Assembly: GCA_026994125.1 (NCBI GenBank)
Contig: JALWRJ010000309.1
Location: 1 to 18,176, forward strand
Reading direction: 5' to 3'
From: Cyclobacteriaceae bacterium
Lineage (GTDB): Bacteria; Bacteroidota; Bacteroidia; Cytophagales; Cyclobacteriaceae
Length of the DNA stretch: 18,176 nucleotides
The position numbers and the translations under genes are program-made. Below, one piece after another: positions 1 through 8,710 of the stretch; within the stretch, counting starts at the first letter, position 1, and the number at the start of each line of letters is the position of its first letter. The notes under the pieces were generated by a model. The model did no database searches, was not told where the DNA came from, and saw only the letters and a program-made list of their open reading frames with translations.

Positions 1-1
1 C

Positions 2-72
2 TTTAATCCCTAAATTTGAAGTTAACAAACTGATAGTAAATAAGCAAGACGTTTTTCAGCAAGCCCTAAATA
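2..72 (+). repeat. Dispersed intergenic repeat, copy A
   Basis: This stretch recurs in opposite orientation at 13531-13600. The two share an exact 16-bp block, TTTAATCCCTAAATTT (2-17 here, reverse complement at 13585-13600), and an exact 13-bp block, GTTTTTCAGCAAG (51-63 here, reverse complement at 13537-13549). Diverged but alignable sequence lies between the blocks. A partial third copy of the right end is at 13649-13669 and matches 52-72 at 18 of 21 positions. The TTTTTCAGCAAG end resembles an inverted-repeat terminus of a small mobile element, but no transposase is visible here. The region 1-176 holds no gene that I can support. The element may continue upstream of the window. Confidence 0.7.
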
Positions 73-108
73 CATTTGCATTGGGCATACTATTTAATTG
101 ATATAACC

Positions 109-116
109 TATTTTTG
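109..116 (+). promoter_or_regulatory. Candidate Bacteroidota -7 promoter element
   Basis: TATTTTTG is an exact match to TAnnTTTG, about 60 nt upstream of the ATG at 177. No good -33 TTTG lies at the usual spacing of about 19-21 nt, so this is a weak call for the promoter of the MORN-type gene. Confidence 0.3.
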
Positions 117-176
117 GCGCTTTATTAATATTGAACTTTGCTTAGCAATAATTTCCTGTTTGTATCGTTACCCCGA

Positions 177-1001
177 ATGATGCGATTTTTTATCCTATTC
201 CTCCTTTTGCTTCCATTTGCCGGCTTTACCCAGGTAAACGATGGTGGCAATGACGAACTATTTACTATTTCGACCCCCGTAACCATTGATTTGGGTAAGG
301 AGGAAGAGGTATATGAAAAGAAAAAAAAGAAGCCCAAAAAAAATGTGTACTATGGTATAAAAACAAAAAAATCGTTTGCCCGCAAAGGCGTTGGTAAGGG
401 GGCTACCCTGGAGCTTTTCAATGTGCTTAAAACACCCCTAAAACCCGATGCCTATGTGCGCGATATTTATTATTACGATTACGAACGCAAGCAAATTCGA
501 AAAACCCGGAAATACGACCCCCGAAAAGGCCCTTTGCTGCATGGCCCCTACAAAAAAATGGTTGGTGAGGTAGCCGTAGAAGAGGGTATTTTTTACATTG
601 GCACCAAGCATGGCCGGTGGATTAGAAAAGATAAAAACGATATTTTAATCGATAAAGAAAAATATTACAAAGGCTGGCCAAAAGAATCGCGTGTGCGCTA
701 TTACGATAAAGAACGCACCCGTATAAAAGAAATTATCCCTGTGGAATACGGCCAAAAAGAAGGATACTACTACTTTTTTTCACCCTCGGGAGCCATTGCG
801 GTGCAGGGCGAATTTAAATACGACCAAAAAGTGGGTAAATGGTCATCGTTTTACACTAACCGCAGAGGCCGAAAAATGCGTGAAATTCAATACCGTAAAG
901 ACCCCTTTGACGACAAGTTTCAGCCTTATATTTTGCGCGAATGGAACTCCAAAGGGAAACAAATATACGATTACGAAAAAGATAAAAAGCGTCCTCAATA
1001 A
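177..1001 (+). CDS. Secreted MORN/YwqK-type repeat protein
   Basis: 274 residues, exported. The N-terminus is a signal peptide: a basic start (MMR), a Phe/Leu-rich core, then AGFTQ with cleavage near residues 17-20. A Lys-rich stretch follows. The rest carries short MORN/YwqK-like strands: HGPYKK, a GIFYIGTKHGRW segment, a KEGYYYFFSPSG segment and a GEFKYDQKVGKWSSFY segment. Such proteins in Bacteroidota are often annotated as YwqK-family antitoxin-like; I see no partner that would support a toxin-antitoxin role. The frame is open upstream to a TTG at 138, but the paired ATGs at 177/180 put the signal peptide at the N-terminus and are preferred. The last 7 bp overlap the convergent yraN. Function unknown, probably periplasmic or cell-envelope. 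Confidence 0.8.
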   Translation: MMRFFILFLLLLPFAGFTQVNDGGNDELFTISTPVTIDLGKEEEVYEKKKKKPKKNVYYGIKTKKSFARKGVGKGATLELFNVLKTPLKPDAYVRDIYYYDYERKQIRKTRKYDPRKGPLLHGPYKKMVGEVAVEEGIFYIGTKHGRWIRKDKNDILIDKEKYYKGWPKESRVRYYDKERTRIKEIIPVEYGQKEGYYYFFSPSGAIAVQGEFKYDQKVGKWSSFYTNRRGRKMREIQYRKDPFDDKFQPYILREWNSKGKQIYDYEKDKKRPQ

Positions 1002-1348
1002 AAGGCGTCTTCAAAATGAGTAATCTTAGGAGTTGCACCTACTAACTCCACGGCTACTATATCAAACCTAATGGGGCCTTGCCAATGGTTCTCCAACAGG
1101 TATTGTTCGGCTCCTTCCATAATTTTAGCAGCCTTAGCCTCCGAAACAAAACTTTCGGGGTGGCCGAATTTAGTTGAACTGCGGGCTTTTACCTCTACAA
1201 ATACCAGTAAATTGCCCTGCCGGCAAATAATATCTATTTCGGCTTTTCCTGCCCGGTAGTTTTGCTCAATTACCTTATAACCATGTTGGGTAAGGTAGTT
1301 AGCTGCCAATTGCTCCCCTAAGTTTCCTTTTTCTTGTTGAATGGCCAT
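995..1348 (-). CDS. yraN: YraN family (UPF0102) nuclease-like protein
   Basis: 117 residues, the normal size for UPF0102. It shows the PD-(D/E)XK-like core of the family: an N-terminal GNLGEQLAANYL helix, GKAEIDIICR with the metal-binding Asp, and LVFVEVKAR with the E-x-K signature. The family is predicted to be endonuclease-like with Holliday-junction-resolvase similarity; the substrate is not established. ATG start. It is convergent with the upstream gene, the stop codons overlapping by 7 bp, and divergent from pgi across a 73-bp gap that must hold both promoters. Confidence 0.92.
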   Translation of the reverse strand: MAIQQEKGNLGEQLAANYLTQHGYKVIEQNYRAGKAEIDIICRQGNLLVFVEVKARSSTKFGHPESFVSEAKAAKIMEGAEQYLLENHWQGPIRFDIVAVELVGATPKITHFEDAFY

Positions 1349-1421
1349 CTCGAAATCGTTTGCAACACAAATTAATGATTAGATTCTTCATTATCAGTAA
1401 ACAATCCTCTTTTTTTGTGCT

Positions 1422-3071
1422 ATGCAACATCAAAACCCAACGCAAACCAAGGCCTGGAAAAAGCTGGAAGCTCATTTTAAAGCGCAGGCTCACCAGCCTT
1501 TGCGTACATTATTTAATGACCCCCACCGGTTTAAAAATTTTAGTGTTGGGTGGCAGGATATGCTAGTTGATTATTCTAAAAACCGCATCTCCGAAACCAC
1601 CTTGCAACTATTGGTACAGTTAGCCCGGGAATGTAATTTGCCACAAGCCATCGAAAACATGTTTAGTGGCAAAAAAATAAATACCACCGAAAACCGTGCG
1701 GTACTGCATACCGCTTTGCGTAACCCCGGCCAGGCGCCCATTCGGGTGGATGGCAACGATGTAATGCCCGCTATAAAGGAGGTATTGACCAAGATGAAAT
1801 CCTTTGCCCAGGCAGTACATTCGGGGCAATTTAAAGGCTATACCGGCAAAAAGATTGATACCATTGTAAATATTGGCATTGGGGGTTCCGACCTGGGGCC
1901 GGTAATGGTAACGGAAGCACTCAAACCTTACGTTATGGCTGGCATAACTACCCATTTTGTGTCTAATGTAGATGGCACCCATATAGTAGAAACTTTGAAG
2001 CAGGCCAACCCGGAAACCACCTTGTTCTTGGTGGCCTCCAAAACTTTTACCACGCAGGAAACCATGACCAACGCCCATACCGCAAGGGAATGGGTGCTTA
2101 GCCACCATAAAAATAACGAGGCCATAGCTCACCATTTTGTGGCCTTATCTACCAATACACAAGCTGTAACGCAGTTTGGGATTAACCCCGATAATATGTT
2201 TGAGTTTTGGGATTGGGTAGGCGGCCGCTATTCGCTTTGGTCGGCTATTGGGTTATCTATTGTGCTAACCATTGGCTACCCGCATTTTGAGGAGCTATTG
2301 GACGGTGCCTACCAAATGGACACCCATTTTAGAACAGCTCCGTTGGCCCAAAACATACCGGTGCTGATGGCGCTTATTGGTATTTGGCACACCAATTTTT
2401 ATGGATATGCCACCGAAGCCATCTTGCCTTACGACCAATATATGCACCGCTTTGCCGCTTATTTTCAGCAAGGCAATATGGAAAGCAATGGCAAATCGGT
2501 AGATTTGGCCGGGCAGCCGGTAACCTATAGCACCGGGCCCGTAATTTGGGGCGAACCAGGCACCAACGGCCAACATGCTTTTTACCAGCTTATCCACCAG
2601 GGCACCCAGGTGGTTCCTTGCGATTTTATTGCCCCGGCCATAAGCCATAATCCGGTAAGTGATCATCACCCCAAGCTGCTGGCCAATTTTTTTGCGCAAA
2701 CCGAAGCCTTAATGAATGGTAAATCGAGGGCCGAAGTAGAAGAAGAACTTCGTAAGGATGGCTTGAGCCCTGCAGAAATAAGCCGGCTGGCGCCCTATAA
2801 AGTTTTTGAAGGCAACAGACCTACCAATTCTATTTTAGTAAAAAAAATAACCCCGGCCACTTTGGGCAGCTTAATAGCCATGTACGAACATAAAATTTTT
2901 GTACAAGGCGTAATCTGGAACATCAACAGTTTTGACCAATGGGGCGTAGAATTAGGCAAAAAACTGGCCGGAGCCATTTTGCCCGAATTGCTAACCAACA
3001 AGGAAATTACATCGCACGATAGCTCTACCAATGGGTTAATCAACCAATATAAAGCTTTTATTAATGAATAA
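1422..3071 (+). CDS. pgi: Glucose-6-phosphate isomerase
   Basis: 549 residues, the same length as E. coli Pgi. It interconverts glucose-6-phosphate and fructose-6-phosphate in glycolysis and gluconeogenesis in the cytoplasm. Visible family marks are the phosphate-binding [10 protein letters not shown] (151-160), signature [16 protein letters not shown] (264-279), catalytic Glu354 in GNMESNGK, His385 in TNGQHAF, and signature [19 protein letters not shown] (496-514) with the catalytic Lys near 513/514. All key residues are present. The stop overlaps the manA start (ATGAATAA), so the pair is probably one transcript with coupled translation, joining two isomerases that share fructose-6-phosphate. 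Confidence 0.98.
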   Translation: MQHQNPTQTKAWKKLEAHFKAQAHQPLRTLFNDPHRFKNFSVGWQDMLVDYSKNRISETTLQLLVQLARECNLPQAIENMFSGKKINTTENRAVLHTALRNPGQAPIRVDGNDVMPAIKEVLTKMKSFAQAVHSGQFKGYTGKKIDTIVNIGIGGSDLGPVMVTEALKPYVMAGITTHFVSNVDGTHIVETLKQANPETTLFLVASKTFTTQETMTNAHTAREWVLSHHKNNEAIAHHFVALSTNTQAVTQFGINPDNMFEFWDWVGGRYSLWSAIGLSIVLTIGYPHFEELLDGAYQMDTHFRTAPLAQNIPVLMALIGIWHTNFYGYATEAILPYDQYMHRFAAYFQQGNMESNGKSVDLAGQPVTYSTGPVIWGEPGTNGQHAFYQLIHQGTQVVPCDFIAPAISHNPVSDHHPKLLANFFAQTEALMNGKSRAEVEEELRKDGLSPAEISRLAPYKVFEGNRPTNSILVKKITPATLGSLIAMYEHKIFVQGVIWNINSFDQWGVELGKKLAGAILPELLTNKEITSHDSSTNGLINQYKAFINE

Positions 3072-4044
3072 ACCAGGTCTTTACCCACTAAAATTTAACC
3101 CTGTTTTAAAAGATAAAATTTGGGGTGGACAAAAATTAAAATCGGTTTTACACAAACCGGCCAAGAGCAACCATTGTGGCGAATCGTGGGAAATATCGGG
3201 TGTACCGGGCGATGTTTCGGTGGTGGCATCCGGACCCTTGGCGGGCACTCCGCTCACCCAACTAATTAAAACCTACAAAGAAGCCCTGGTAGGCGAATCG
3301 GTTTACCGCAAGTTTGGTGCTAACTTTCCGCTGCTTATTAAATTTATTGATGCCAACCAGGACTTATCCATTCAAGTGCATCCCAATGATGCCCTGGCCG
3401 CCAAAAGGCATAACTCGTTTGGCAAAACCGAAATGTGGTATGTGGTGGATGCCGATAAAGGAGCCAGCTTAATTTCGGGCTTTTGTAAACCCACCCACAA
3501 AGAGGAGTATTTAAGCCATTTTAACTCGGGCAAACTTATGGATTTACTTAATCGGGAACCTGTGCAAAAAGACGATGTGTTTTTTTTACCCGCTGGCCGG
3601 GTGCATACCATTGGCAAGGGTTTGTTAATTGCCGAAATACAGCAAACTTCGGACATAACCTACCGCATTTACGATTTCGACCGTGTAGATGCGCAAGGAA
3701 ATAGCCGTGAGTTGCACGTGGAAGAAGCGTTAGATGCCATTGACTTTAGCTACAACCCACCCTATAAAACAACATATAACCGTAACCTGCCCGAAGTACA
3801 ATTGCAAACCTGCCAATATTTTACCACCAACCGTTTGGTAGTTACACATCAGCTTGTGCGTACGTATAGCACATGCCCATCGTTTGTGGTACTTATGTGT
3901 TTGCATGGCAATGGCAGCTTGCACTGGCAGGGTGGTCAGGTGCCCTATAAAACAGGCGACACCTTGCTAGTGCCGGCACAACTAGAGCAAATTAAACTAC
4001 AACCCGAAAAGCCCAGCCAATGGTTAGAGGTATATGTACCCTAA
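3064..4044 (+). CDS. manA: Class I mannose-6-phosphate isomerase
   Basis: 326 residues, a short bacterial type I phosphomannose isomerase of the cupin fold. It interconverts mannose-6-phosphate and fructose-6-phosphate, feeding GDP-mannose synthesis or mannose catabolism. The four zinc ligands can be placed: Gln104 and His106 in SIQVHPND, Glu123 in GKTEMW, and His181 in [11 protein letters not shown]. The conserved active-site Arg is R201 in [12 protein letters not shown]. The ATG lies inside the end of pgi with an 8-bp overlap. The 191-nt gap after it shows no clear terminator or other gene. Confidence 0.96.
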   Translation: MNKPGLYPLKFNPVLKDKIWGGQKLKSVLHKPAKSNHCGESWEISGVPGDVSVVASGPLAGTPLTQLIKTYKEALVGESVYRKFGANFPLLIKFIDANQDLSIQVHPNDALAAKRHNSFGKTEMWYVVDADKGASLISGFCKPTHKEEYLSHFNSGKLMDLLNREPVQKDDVFFLPAGRVHTIGKGLLIAEIQQTSDITYRIYDFDRVDAQGNSRELHVEEALDAIDFSYNPPYKTTYNRNLPEVQLQTCQYFTTNRLVVTHQLVRTYSTCPSFVVLMCLHGNGSLHWQGGQVPYKTGDTLLVPAQLEQIKLQPEKPSQWLEVYVP

Positions 4045-4235
4045 GTTTACCATTTAATTAGGATTTATACCAAAAAGCAATTAAGGAAAAAGATGGTTAC
4101 CCAAGCTAAATAAAAACAAGAAGATGTAATATTGTTAAATAAAATACCGGCAATAGTATACACACAAGGCTGTACTACTACATTTTATAAAATTGTTGTA
4201 AACCAAGCCACCACGTAACCAATGTAAACAACCAC

Positions 4236-4808
4236 ATGAAACAACTAATAGCCATATTGTTCGTTTTGCTTCCTGTTTGGGGAGTTAGCCAGGTAACCTG
4301 GGGAGCCAAAGGAGGCTTAAATATTACCACGCTGGGAGGATTTGATTCGGGAAACAGCCCTCAATTGCGCCTACACAGTGGCCTTTATTACCAACAGCGC
4401 CTGGAACAACAATATGGTTTGGCCATAGAGTTACAGTATTCTATTCAAGGTGCACGTGCAGCCAATATAAGCCGCAGGTATTTAGCGTACCATTATGTAA
4501 ACCTGCCGGTAATGCTTAAAATTTACAATATAAACAATGCTTATCTGGAAATAGGACCACAATTTGGTTATCTACTTTTTGCTAAGTTTTACGATGATGG
4601 TTTTACCCAATCGGTTACCCCAGAGGTAAAAAGGTTCGACTTTACCGGAGTACTGGGAGGAGGTAAAGAAACCGGCTTTGGCAATGTTGGTGCTCGCTTT
4701 GGGTTTGGCTTTACCAATACTTCGGGTGCTTCGGTAGGCAATTCCATTGTTTTCAGAAACATTTTTCTACAGTTGTACGTTGGCTTTACTATAGGTCAAC
4801 TCAACTAA
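4236..4808 (+). CDS. PorT-like outer-membrane beta-barrel protein
   Basis: 190 residues. A signal peptide (MKQLIAILFVLLPVWGVSQ) is followed by alternating short strands typical of small eight-stranded barrels of the OMP_b-brl_2/PorT-like type common in Bacteroidota: TWGAKGGLNITTLGG, a GLYYQQRLEQQYGLAIELQY segment, then a YVNLPVMLKIY segment and an AYLEIGPQFGYLL segment, ending in FLQLYVGFTIGQLN. The LP-V-LK and GPQFGYLL patterns are characteristic of the family. It lies 7 bp upstream of yccF and is likely co-transcribed with it. The exact role is unknown; this is not necessarily the PorT of type IX secretion. Confidence 0.85.
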   Translation: MKQLIAILFVLLPVWGVSQVTWGAKGGLNITTLGGFDSGNSPQLRLHSGLYYQQRLEQQYGLAIELQYSIQGARAANISRRYLAYHYVNLPVMLKIYNINNAYLEIGPQFGYLLFAKFYDDGFTQSVTPEVKRFDFTGVLGGGKETGFGNVGARFGFGFTNTSGASVGNSIVFRNIFLQLYVGFTIGQLN

Positions 4809-4815
4809 CAACATC

Positions 4816-5193
4816 ATGAACACACTTGGAAACATCCTATGGGTTATCCTGGGAGGATTTATTACCTTTTTAATGTATTTATTTGGCAGCTTAGTGCTAA
4901 TGGTTACCATTGTGGGTATTCCATTTGGCATACAAACCTTAAAAATGGCCGGGCTTGCCTTGCTTCCATTTGGTAAGGAAGCCGTACCCGGGCAACGCTC
5001 ATCAGGCTGTTTGTTTATTTTAATGAACGTACTTTGGATATTGTTTGCCGGTATTGAGTTGGCCATTACTCACTTGGTATTGGCCTTTTTGTTGGCAATT
5101 ACCATTATTGGCATTCCGTTTGCACAGCAGCATTTAAAACTAGCTTTTGTTGCCTTTATGCCCTTTGGCATGGATATTCGAACTAAAATCTAA
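4816..5193 (+). CDS. yccF: YccF domain inner-membrane protein
   Basis: 125 residues, hydrophobic, made of two copies of the YccF unit: TIVGIPFGIQ...LPFGKE (31-56) and TIIGIPFAQQ...MPFGMD (96-121). Membrane segments precede each unit (about 7-32 and 66-98). The duplicated GIPF...PFG pattern identifies the family. Its function is not known. It lies in a tight cluster: 7 bp after the barrel protein and 4 bp before the 2H phosphoesterase. Confidence 0.9.
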   Translation: MNTLGNILWVILGGFITFLMYLFGSLVLMVTIVGIPFGIQTLKMAGLALLPFGKEAVPGQRSSGCLFILMNVLWILFAGIELAITHLVLAFLLAITIIGIPFAQQHLKLAFVAFMPFGMDIRTKI

Positions 5194-5197
5194 GACT

Positions 5198-5776
5198 TTG
5201 GCCAAAGATACCTCCTTGTATTTTGTTGCTGTGGTACCCAACGAACCATTACAAACTAAGCTTATGAACCTCAAGCTCCGGGTGTTTAAAACCACCGGAA
5301 GCAAAGCTGCCCTTCGGTCTCCACCTCATATAACATTGCACATGCCTTTTAAGTGGCCTGTTAAAAAAGAAGCCCTGCTAAAAAACAGCCTGGCTACCTT
5401 ATGCAAAAAAATGCAACCTTTTAACATTTGCTTGCAAGGGTTTGGTTGTTTTGAACCTCGTGTGGTTTATGTTAACGTGCCTTTAACGCCCGGTTTAAAA
5501 CAACTAAAACAAAACATAACCCGGCTGGCCAAAGCAACCTGGAAACTAGACAGCCCCAAAGATATGCGAGGGTTTACCCCACATATTACTATTGGGTTCC
5601 GCGATTTAAAAAAAACTGATTTTTATGCCTTATGGGAACAACTTAAAGATGAAAAATACCACGCTAATATGCGGGTAAATGCTTTGGCTTTGCTAAAACA
5701 TGATGGGCATCGCTGGCGGGTTGAAAGCAGTTTTTCGTTTGGCCCGGAAAACACCGGTAATCCTGTAGGCTTATAG
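5198..5776 (+). CDS. 2'-5' RNA ligase family (2H phosphoesterase) protein
   Basis: 192 residues. Both catalytic HxT motifs of the 2H phosphoesterase superfamily are present: His44-Ile-Thr46 in SPPHITLHMPF and His129-Ile-Thr131 in FTPHITIGF, spaced as in LigT-like proteins. The first strand, LYFVAVVPNEPL, is the usual family N-terminus. No ATG precedes it; the next in-frame ATG would remove that strand. I therefore choose TTG at 5198, four bases after the yccF stop; TTG at 5147 would overlap yccF. Likely a cytoplasmic RNA or nucleotide 2',3'-cyclic phosphodiesterase; the substrate cannot be told. Confidence 0.85.
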   Translation: MAKDTSLYFVAVVPNEPLQTKLMNLKLRVFKTTGSKAALRSPPHITLHMPFKWPVKKEALLKNSLATLCKKMQPFNICLQGFGCFEPRVVYVNVPLTPGLKQLKQNITRLAKATWKLDSPKDMRGFTPHITIGFRDLKKTDFYALWEQLKDEKYHANMRVNALALLKHDGHRWRVESSFSFGPENTGNPVGL

Positions 5777-5870
5777 GCCGGCCGCTCCAAATGGTACCGG
5801 CAAGTTACTTTGCAATTTGCTTAGAGCTAAGTGTTTTGCGCTGGCCAGTATTGAACCTGCTTTATGCAAT

Positions 5871-6923
5871 TTAAACTAAATACAAGTCTATAATTTCATA
5901 AATTACAAACAAGATATAAAGCATTATAAGCACATAGCCCAATTTTTTATTAAGTACCCATTTTTGATACATCAGGGCAAAAAGAATAAGTAAAATGGAA
6001 CCCAACAGCAGCCCAACTGCAACCACTAATCCATCTTTATTAGTGGTAATATCGTGCTTGTAAATAATTGATTTTAAGAACCAGGGCAGACCAAGGCCCA
6101 CAAAAATATCGAAGATGTTAGAACCCACAGCGTTGCTTACTGCCATGCCTCCCCGGCCTTGCTTGGCCACAATGGCCGAAGAAACTATATCGGGGACAGA
6201 GGTGCCTATACCGAGCACAATAAGTGCAATAACTATTTCAGGAATCCCTAAAATAGCTGATACTTTTATAGCGCTTTCAACCAGTACCCAACAGGTAGCC
6301 GCAATTAAACCAATCGATATAAAAAAGACCAAAATATAGCGCTCGGCCCGGGGAATAATCATTTTAATGACCCAATCAACCGGCATAAGCAACGATTTCC
6401 ATTTGTAGGAGGTTCCTTCTGTTTCGTACACAGGATCCAGGTCTTTTTCTTCGTAATTAAACCATTTTTTCCAATTAACTACGGCATATACATACATTAC
6501 GTACATTAAAATAAACGAGGCTGCTTCGTAAATAGTAACGGTTCCATTTTCTAACACAATGTAAAAAGCAATAATAGAAATGGCATAAAACAGCAAATCG
6601 CGTATAACCGGCTGCCATGAAATAGTAGCCTTTTTTACAATGCCGGCCACCCCTACAATGGCCAGTAAGTTAAAGATGGCGGAGCCCACAATGGTACCCA
6701 CCCCAATATCTTCGTGCTCGCCCGGATGAAACAAGGCTACTAACGAAACAAATATTTCGGGTGCACTGGAGCCGGCCGCCATTAGGGTAGCCCCGGCCAT
6801 ATCGTGCGATAAATTTAAAAGTTTTGAAATACGATCTAACGAAGGAACAAAATACTTATCTCCAATTTCGGCCAACACATAAAACGATAAAAATAACAAC
6901 ACAGAATACCCAACGAGCGCCAT
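5871..6923 (-). CDS. Na+/Ca2+ exchanger, NCKX (SLC24)-like
   Basis: 350 residues, around ten membrane segments, with the two alpha repeats of the Ca2+/cation antiporter superfamily. Alpha-1 (43-92) carries GATLMAAGSSAPE with the ion-binding Glu56 and GTIVGSAIFNLL. Alpha-2 (232-280) carries GIGTSVPDIVSS with Asp245 and GSNIFDIFVGLGLPW with Asp272. The NIFD aspartate and VGLGLPW ending are like those of K+-dependent NCKX exchangers rather than NCX, so K+ co-transport is plausible but inferred. A hydrophilic loop (about 150-190) joins the halves. Inner membrane, exports Ca2+. ATG start. It stands alone, convergent with the 2H phosphoesterase gene. Confidence 0.93.
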   Translation of the reverse strand: MALVGYSVLLFLSFYVLAEIGDKYFVPSLDRISKLLNLSHDMAGATLMAAGSSAPEIFVSLVALFHPGEHEDIGVGTIVGSAIFNLLAIVGVAGIVKKATISWQPVIRDLLFYAISIIAFYIVLENGTVTIYEAASFILMYVMYVYAVVNWKKWFNYEEKDLDPVYETEGTSYKWKSLLMPVDWVIKMIIPRAERYILVFFISIGLIAATCWVLVESAIKVSAILGIPEIVIALIVLGIGTSVPDIVSSAIVAKQGRGGMAVSNAVGSNIFDIFVGLGLPWFLKSIIYKHDITTNKDGLVVAVGLLLGSILLILFALMYQKWVLNKKLGYVLIMLYILFVIYEIIDLYLV

Positions 6924-7033
6924 AGAATAGATGATTAAGGGGCATAAATATAGTATTATAAATGTAATTTATTTATATATAGGCACATACTATTTTGGAG
7001 TAGCTTTTATTAAAAGAAGTATTACCTAAAAAA

Positions 7034-7522
7034 CTACTCTAACGCTTTAACCGATTGCATTACTTTTTCCTTTAGCTGCGCTTTATAATTTGCCAAATTT
7101 AAGGCTACCTCTTCGCTAAACGTACCAATTATTTCGGCTGCCAAAATGCCGGCATTTTTGGCTCCGTTTAATGCCACGGTAGCCACCGGAATGCCGCCCG
7201 GCATTTGCAAAATAGACAGGATAGAATCCCAACCATCAATAGAGTTGCTCGACTTAACGGGCACCCCAATTACCGGCAAAGTTGTGAGCGAGGCCACCAT
7301 ACCCGGCAGGTGGGCGGCTCCTCCGGCTCCGGCAATAATGGCTTTTAAACCTTTGTTTCGAGCTTGTTCGGCATACGACACCATACGGTGTGGGGTTCTA
7401 TGAGCCGAAACAATGGTTAGTTCGTAGGGCACGCCCAAGGTGTTAAGTATTTCGGCTGCTTCTTTCATAACCGGCATATCCGATTGACTGCCCATGATAA
7501 TTCCTACCTGTGGTGTGCTCAT
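7034..7522 (-). CDS. purE: N5-carboxyaminoimidazole ribonucleotide mutase
   Basis: 162 residues, class I PurE. It converts N5-CAIR to CAIR in de novo purine synthesis. Visible motifs are MGSQSDMP (10-17), SAHRTPHRM (39-47) with the catalytic His, AGAGGAAHLPG (64-74) and QMPGGIPVATVALNG (106-120). The ATG overlaps the purK stop by 4 bp (ATGA), so the pair is translationally coupled, and PurK supplies its substrate. The 110-nt gap to the exchanger gene holds a small palindrome, CTTTTATTAAAAG, but no convincing intrinsic terminator. Confidence 0.98.
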   Translation of the reverse strand: MSTPQVGIIMGSQSDMPVMKEAAEILNTLGVPYELTIVSAHRTPHRMVSYAEQARNKGLKAIIAGAGGAAHLPGMVASLTTLPVIGVPVKSSNSIDGWDSILSILQMPGGIPVATVALNGAKNAGILAAEIIGTFSEEVALNLANYKAQLKEKVMQSVKALE

Positions 7523-8658
7523 GCTTTTACTTTTAAAGTGTGTTTCACAAAATTAACTTTTCTTTTGAGTTCTTCAATGCCCATACTTGTAATGGTAACA
7601 TGCCCCATTTTACGGAATGGTCTTGTTTCGGCCTTGCCGTACAAATGTACATGCACACCTTCCTCGGCCATTACTTCTTTCAGGCCTTCGTACACAGCCT
7701 TACCCGTAAAACCGGGTTCACCCAGCAAATTAACCATAGCCGAGGGTGTAAGGGCCTGGGTAGCTCCCAACGGTAGGCCGAGTACGGCTCGCAAATGTTG
7801 TTCGTACTGCGAAGTAATATTGGCCTCAATAGTTTGATGCCCACTGTTGTGTGGTCGCGGAGCTACCTCATTTACCAACACATCGCCTGCCGAAGTAACA
7901 AACATTTCTACGGCCAATAAGCCTGTCATTTGCAGTTTTTCAATAATGTTTTTAGCTAAATCATCGGCTTGGGCAGCTATGTTTTGGCTAATAGAAGCGG
8001 GTGAAAATAAGTACTCTACCAAATTATGTTCAGGGTGAAAAACAAGTTCCACAGCCGGAAACGTGCTAATATCGCCTTGTGAGTTACGAGCCACCAACAC
8101 GGCAATTTCTTTTTCAAATGGAATCAGGTCTTCTACAATACCGGCCGCATCAAAGGCCTTTTCCAGGTCTTTGGCCGTTCGCATTACCTGTACCCCTCGC
8201 CCATCATAACCCTCTTGCGCAAGTTTATTTACAAAAGGCAGCTTTGTATGTAAGGCCTTTACATCTTGTTTGTTTTTAACCAGGGTAAAAGGAGCCGTTG
8301 GAATGCCATGCAATTGGTAAAACTGCTTTTGCTTTGCCTTATCTTTAATTAATTCAATAACAGCAGGCTGGGGATATACCTTTACTCCTTTTTTTTCGAG
8401 TTCCACCAAGGCATCCGTATTCACATTTTCAATTTCGATAGTAAGCACATCGCAGTGTTGGCCAAAGTGCAGCACATCCAAATAATTAGTTAAATCACCT
8501 TGAGTAAACGAAGCAACAAAAGGCCGAATGGGAGCTGCTGCGGCCGGGTCGATAGCTTTAAAATGGATGCCATAATCAGAACCTGCCTTTACCAGCATAC
8601 GGCCAAGTTGGCCTCCTCCTAAAATACCTAATGTAAGTGTATGTAGGTTGTTTATCAA
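7519..8658 (-). CDS. purK: 5-(carboxyamino)imidazole ribonucleotide synthase
   Basis: 379 residues, ATP-grasp enzyme that carboxylates AIR with ATP and bicarbonate to N5-CAIR. Visible are the N-terminal GILGGGQLGRML (11-22), the ATP-binding loop GYDGRGVQV (150-158), EKEIAVLVARN (182-192) and the Mg/ATP site VNEVAPRPHNSGHQTIEA (262-279). The start is a TTG: an in-frame stop lies 14 codons or fewer upstream with no ATG between, and the next ATG would cut into the GGGQLG loop. An exact TATATTTG promoter element lies just upstream, giving a very short leader. It overlaps purE by 4 bp. Confidence 0.97.
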   Translation of the reverse strand: MINNLHTLTLGILGGGQLGRMLVKAGSDYGIHFKAIDPAAAAPIRPFVASFTQGDLTNYLDVLHFGQHCDVLTIEIENVNTDALVELEKKGVKVYPQPAVIELIKDKAKQKQFYQLHGIPTAPFTLVKNKQDVKALHTKLPFVNKLAQEGYDGRGVQVMRTAKDLEKAFDAAGIVEDLIPFEKEIAVLVARNSQGDISTFPAVELVFHPEHNLVEYLFSPASISQNIAAQADDLAKNIIEKLQMTGLLAVEMFVTSAGDVLVNEVAPRPHNSGHQTIEANITSQYEQHLRAVLGLPLGATQALTPSAMVNLLGEPGFTGKAVYEGLKEVMAEEGVHVHLYGKAETRPFRKMGHVTITSMGIEELKRKVNFVKHTLKVKA

Positions 8659-8671
8659 GGTTGTTTTTTTT

Positions 8672-8679
8672 CAAATATA
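8672..8679 (-). promoter_or_regulatory. Candidate -7 promoter element of purKE
   Basis: On the minus strand this reads TATATTTG, an exact TAnnTTTG. A TTTA (3 of 4 to the -33 TTTG) lies 19 nt upstream. It would place transcription start only a few nucleotides before the purK TTG. It would allow purKE to be expressed apart from the upstream membrane-protein gene, which ends at 8711. Confidence 0.45.
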
Positions 8680-8710
8680 AAACCAATCATTCATCTTATA
8701 AACAGTTTGC

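Noticed and set aside
177..1001. YwqK-type protein as an antitoxin
   Set aside because: The family label comes from annotation habit. The protein has a signal peptide and no toxin-like neighbour, so a toxin-antitoxin role is not supported.
1620..2699. Long open frames antisense to pgi
   Set aside because: They lie wholly within a well-conserved pgi reading frame on the other strand, show no family motifs and are explained by its codon bias.
5777..5870. GCCGG/CCGGC inverted repeat between convergent genes
   Set aside because: Only 5 bp of stem and no T-run; such GC words are frequent in this genome.
6990..7040. Hairpin after purE (GAGTAG/CTACTC with inner CTTTTATTAAAAG) as a terminator
   Set aside because: The outer stem is short, overlaps the purE stop region, and is not followed by a T-run on the minus strand.
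7484..7837. Open frame on the + strand over the purE-purK junction
   Set aside because: It is a shadow of two clear enzymes on the minus strand and has no recognisable domain.
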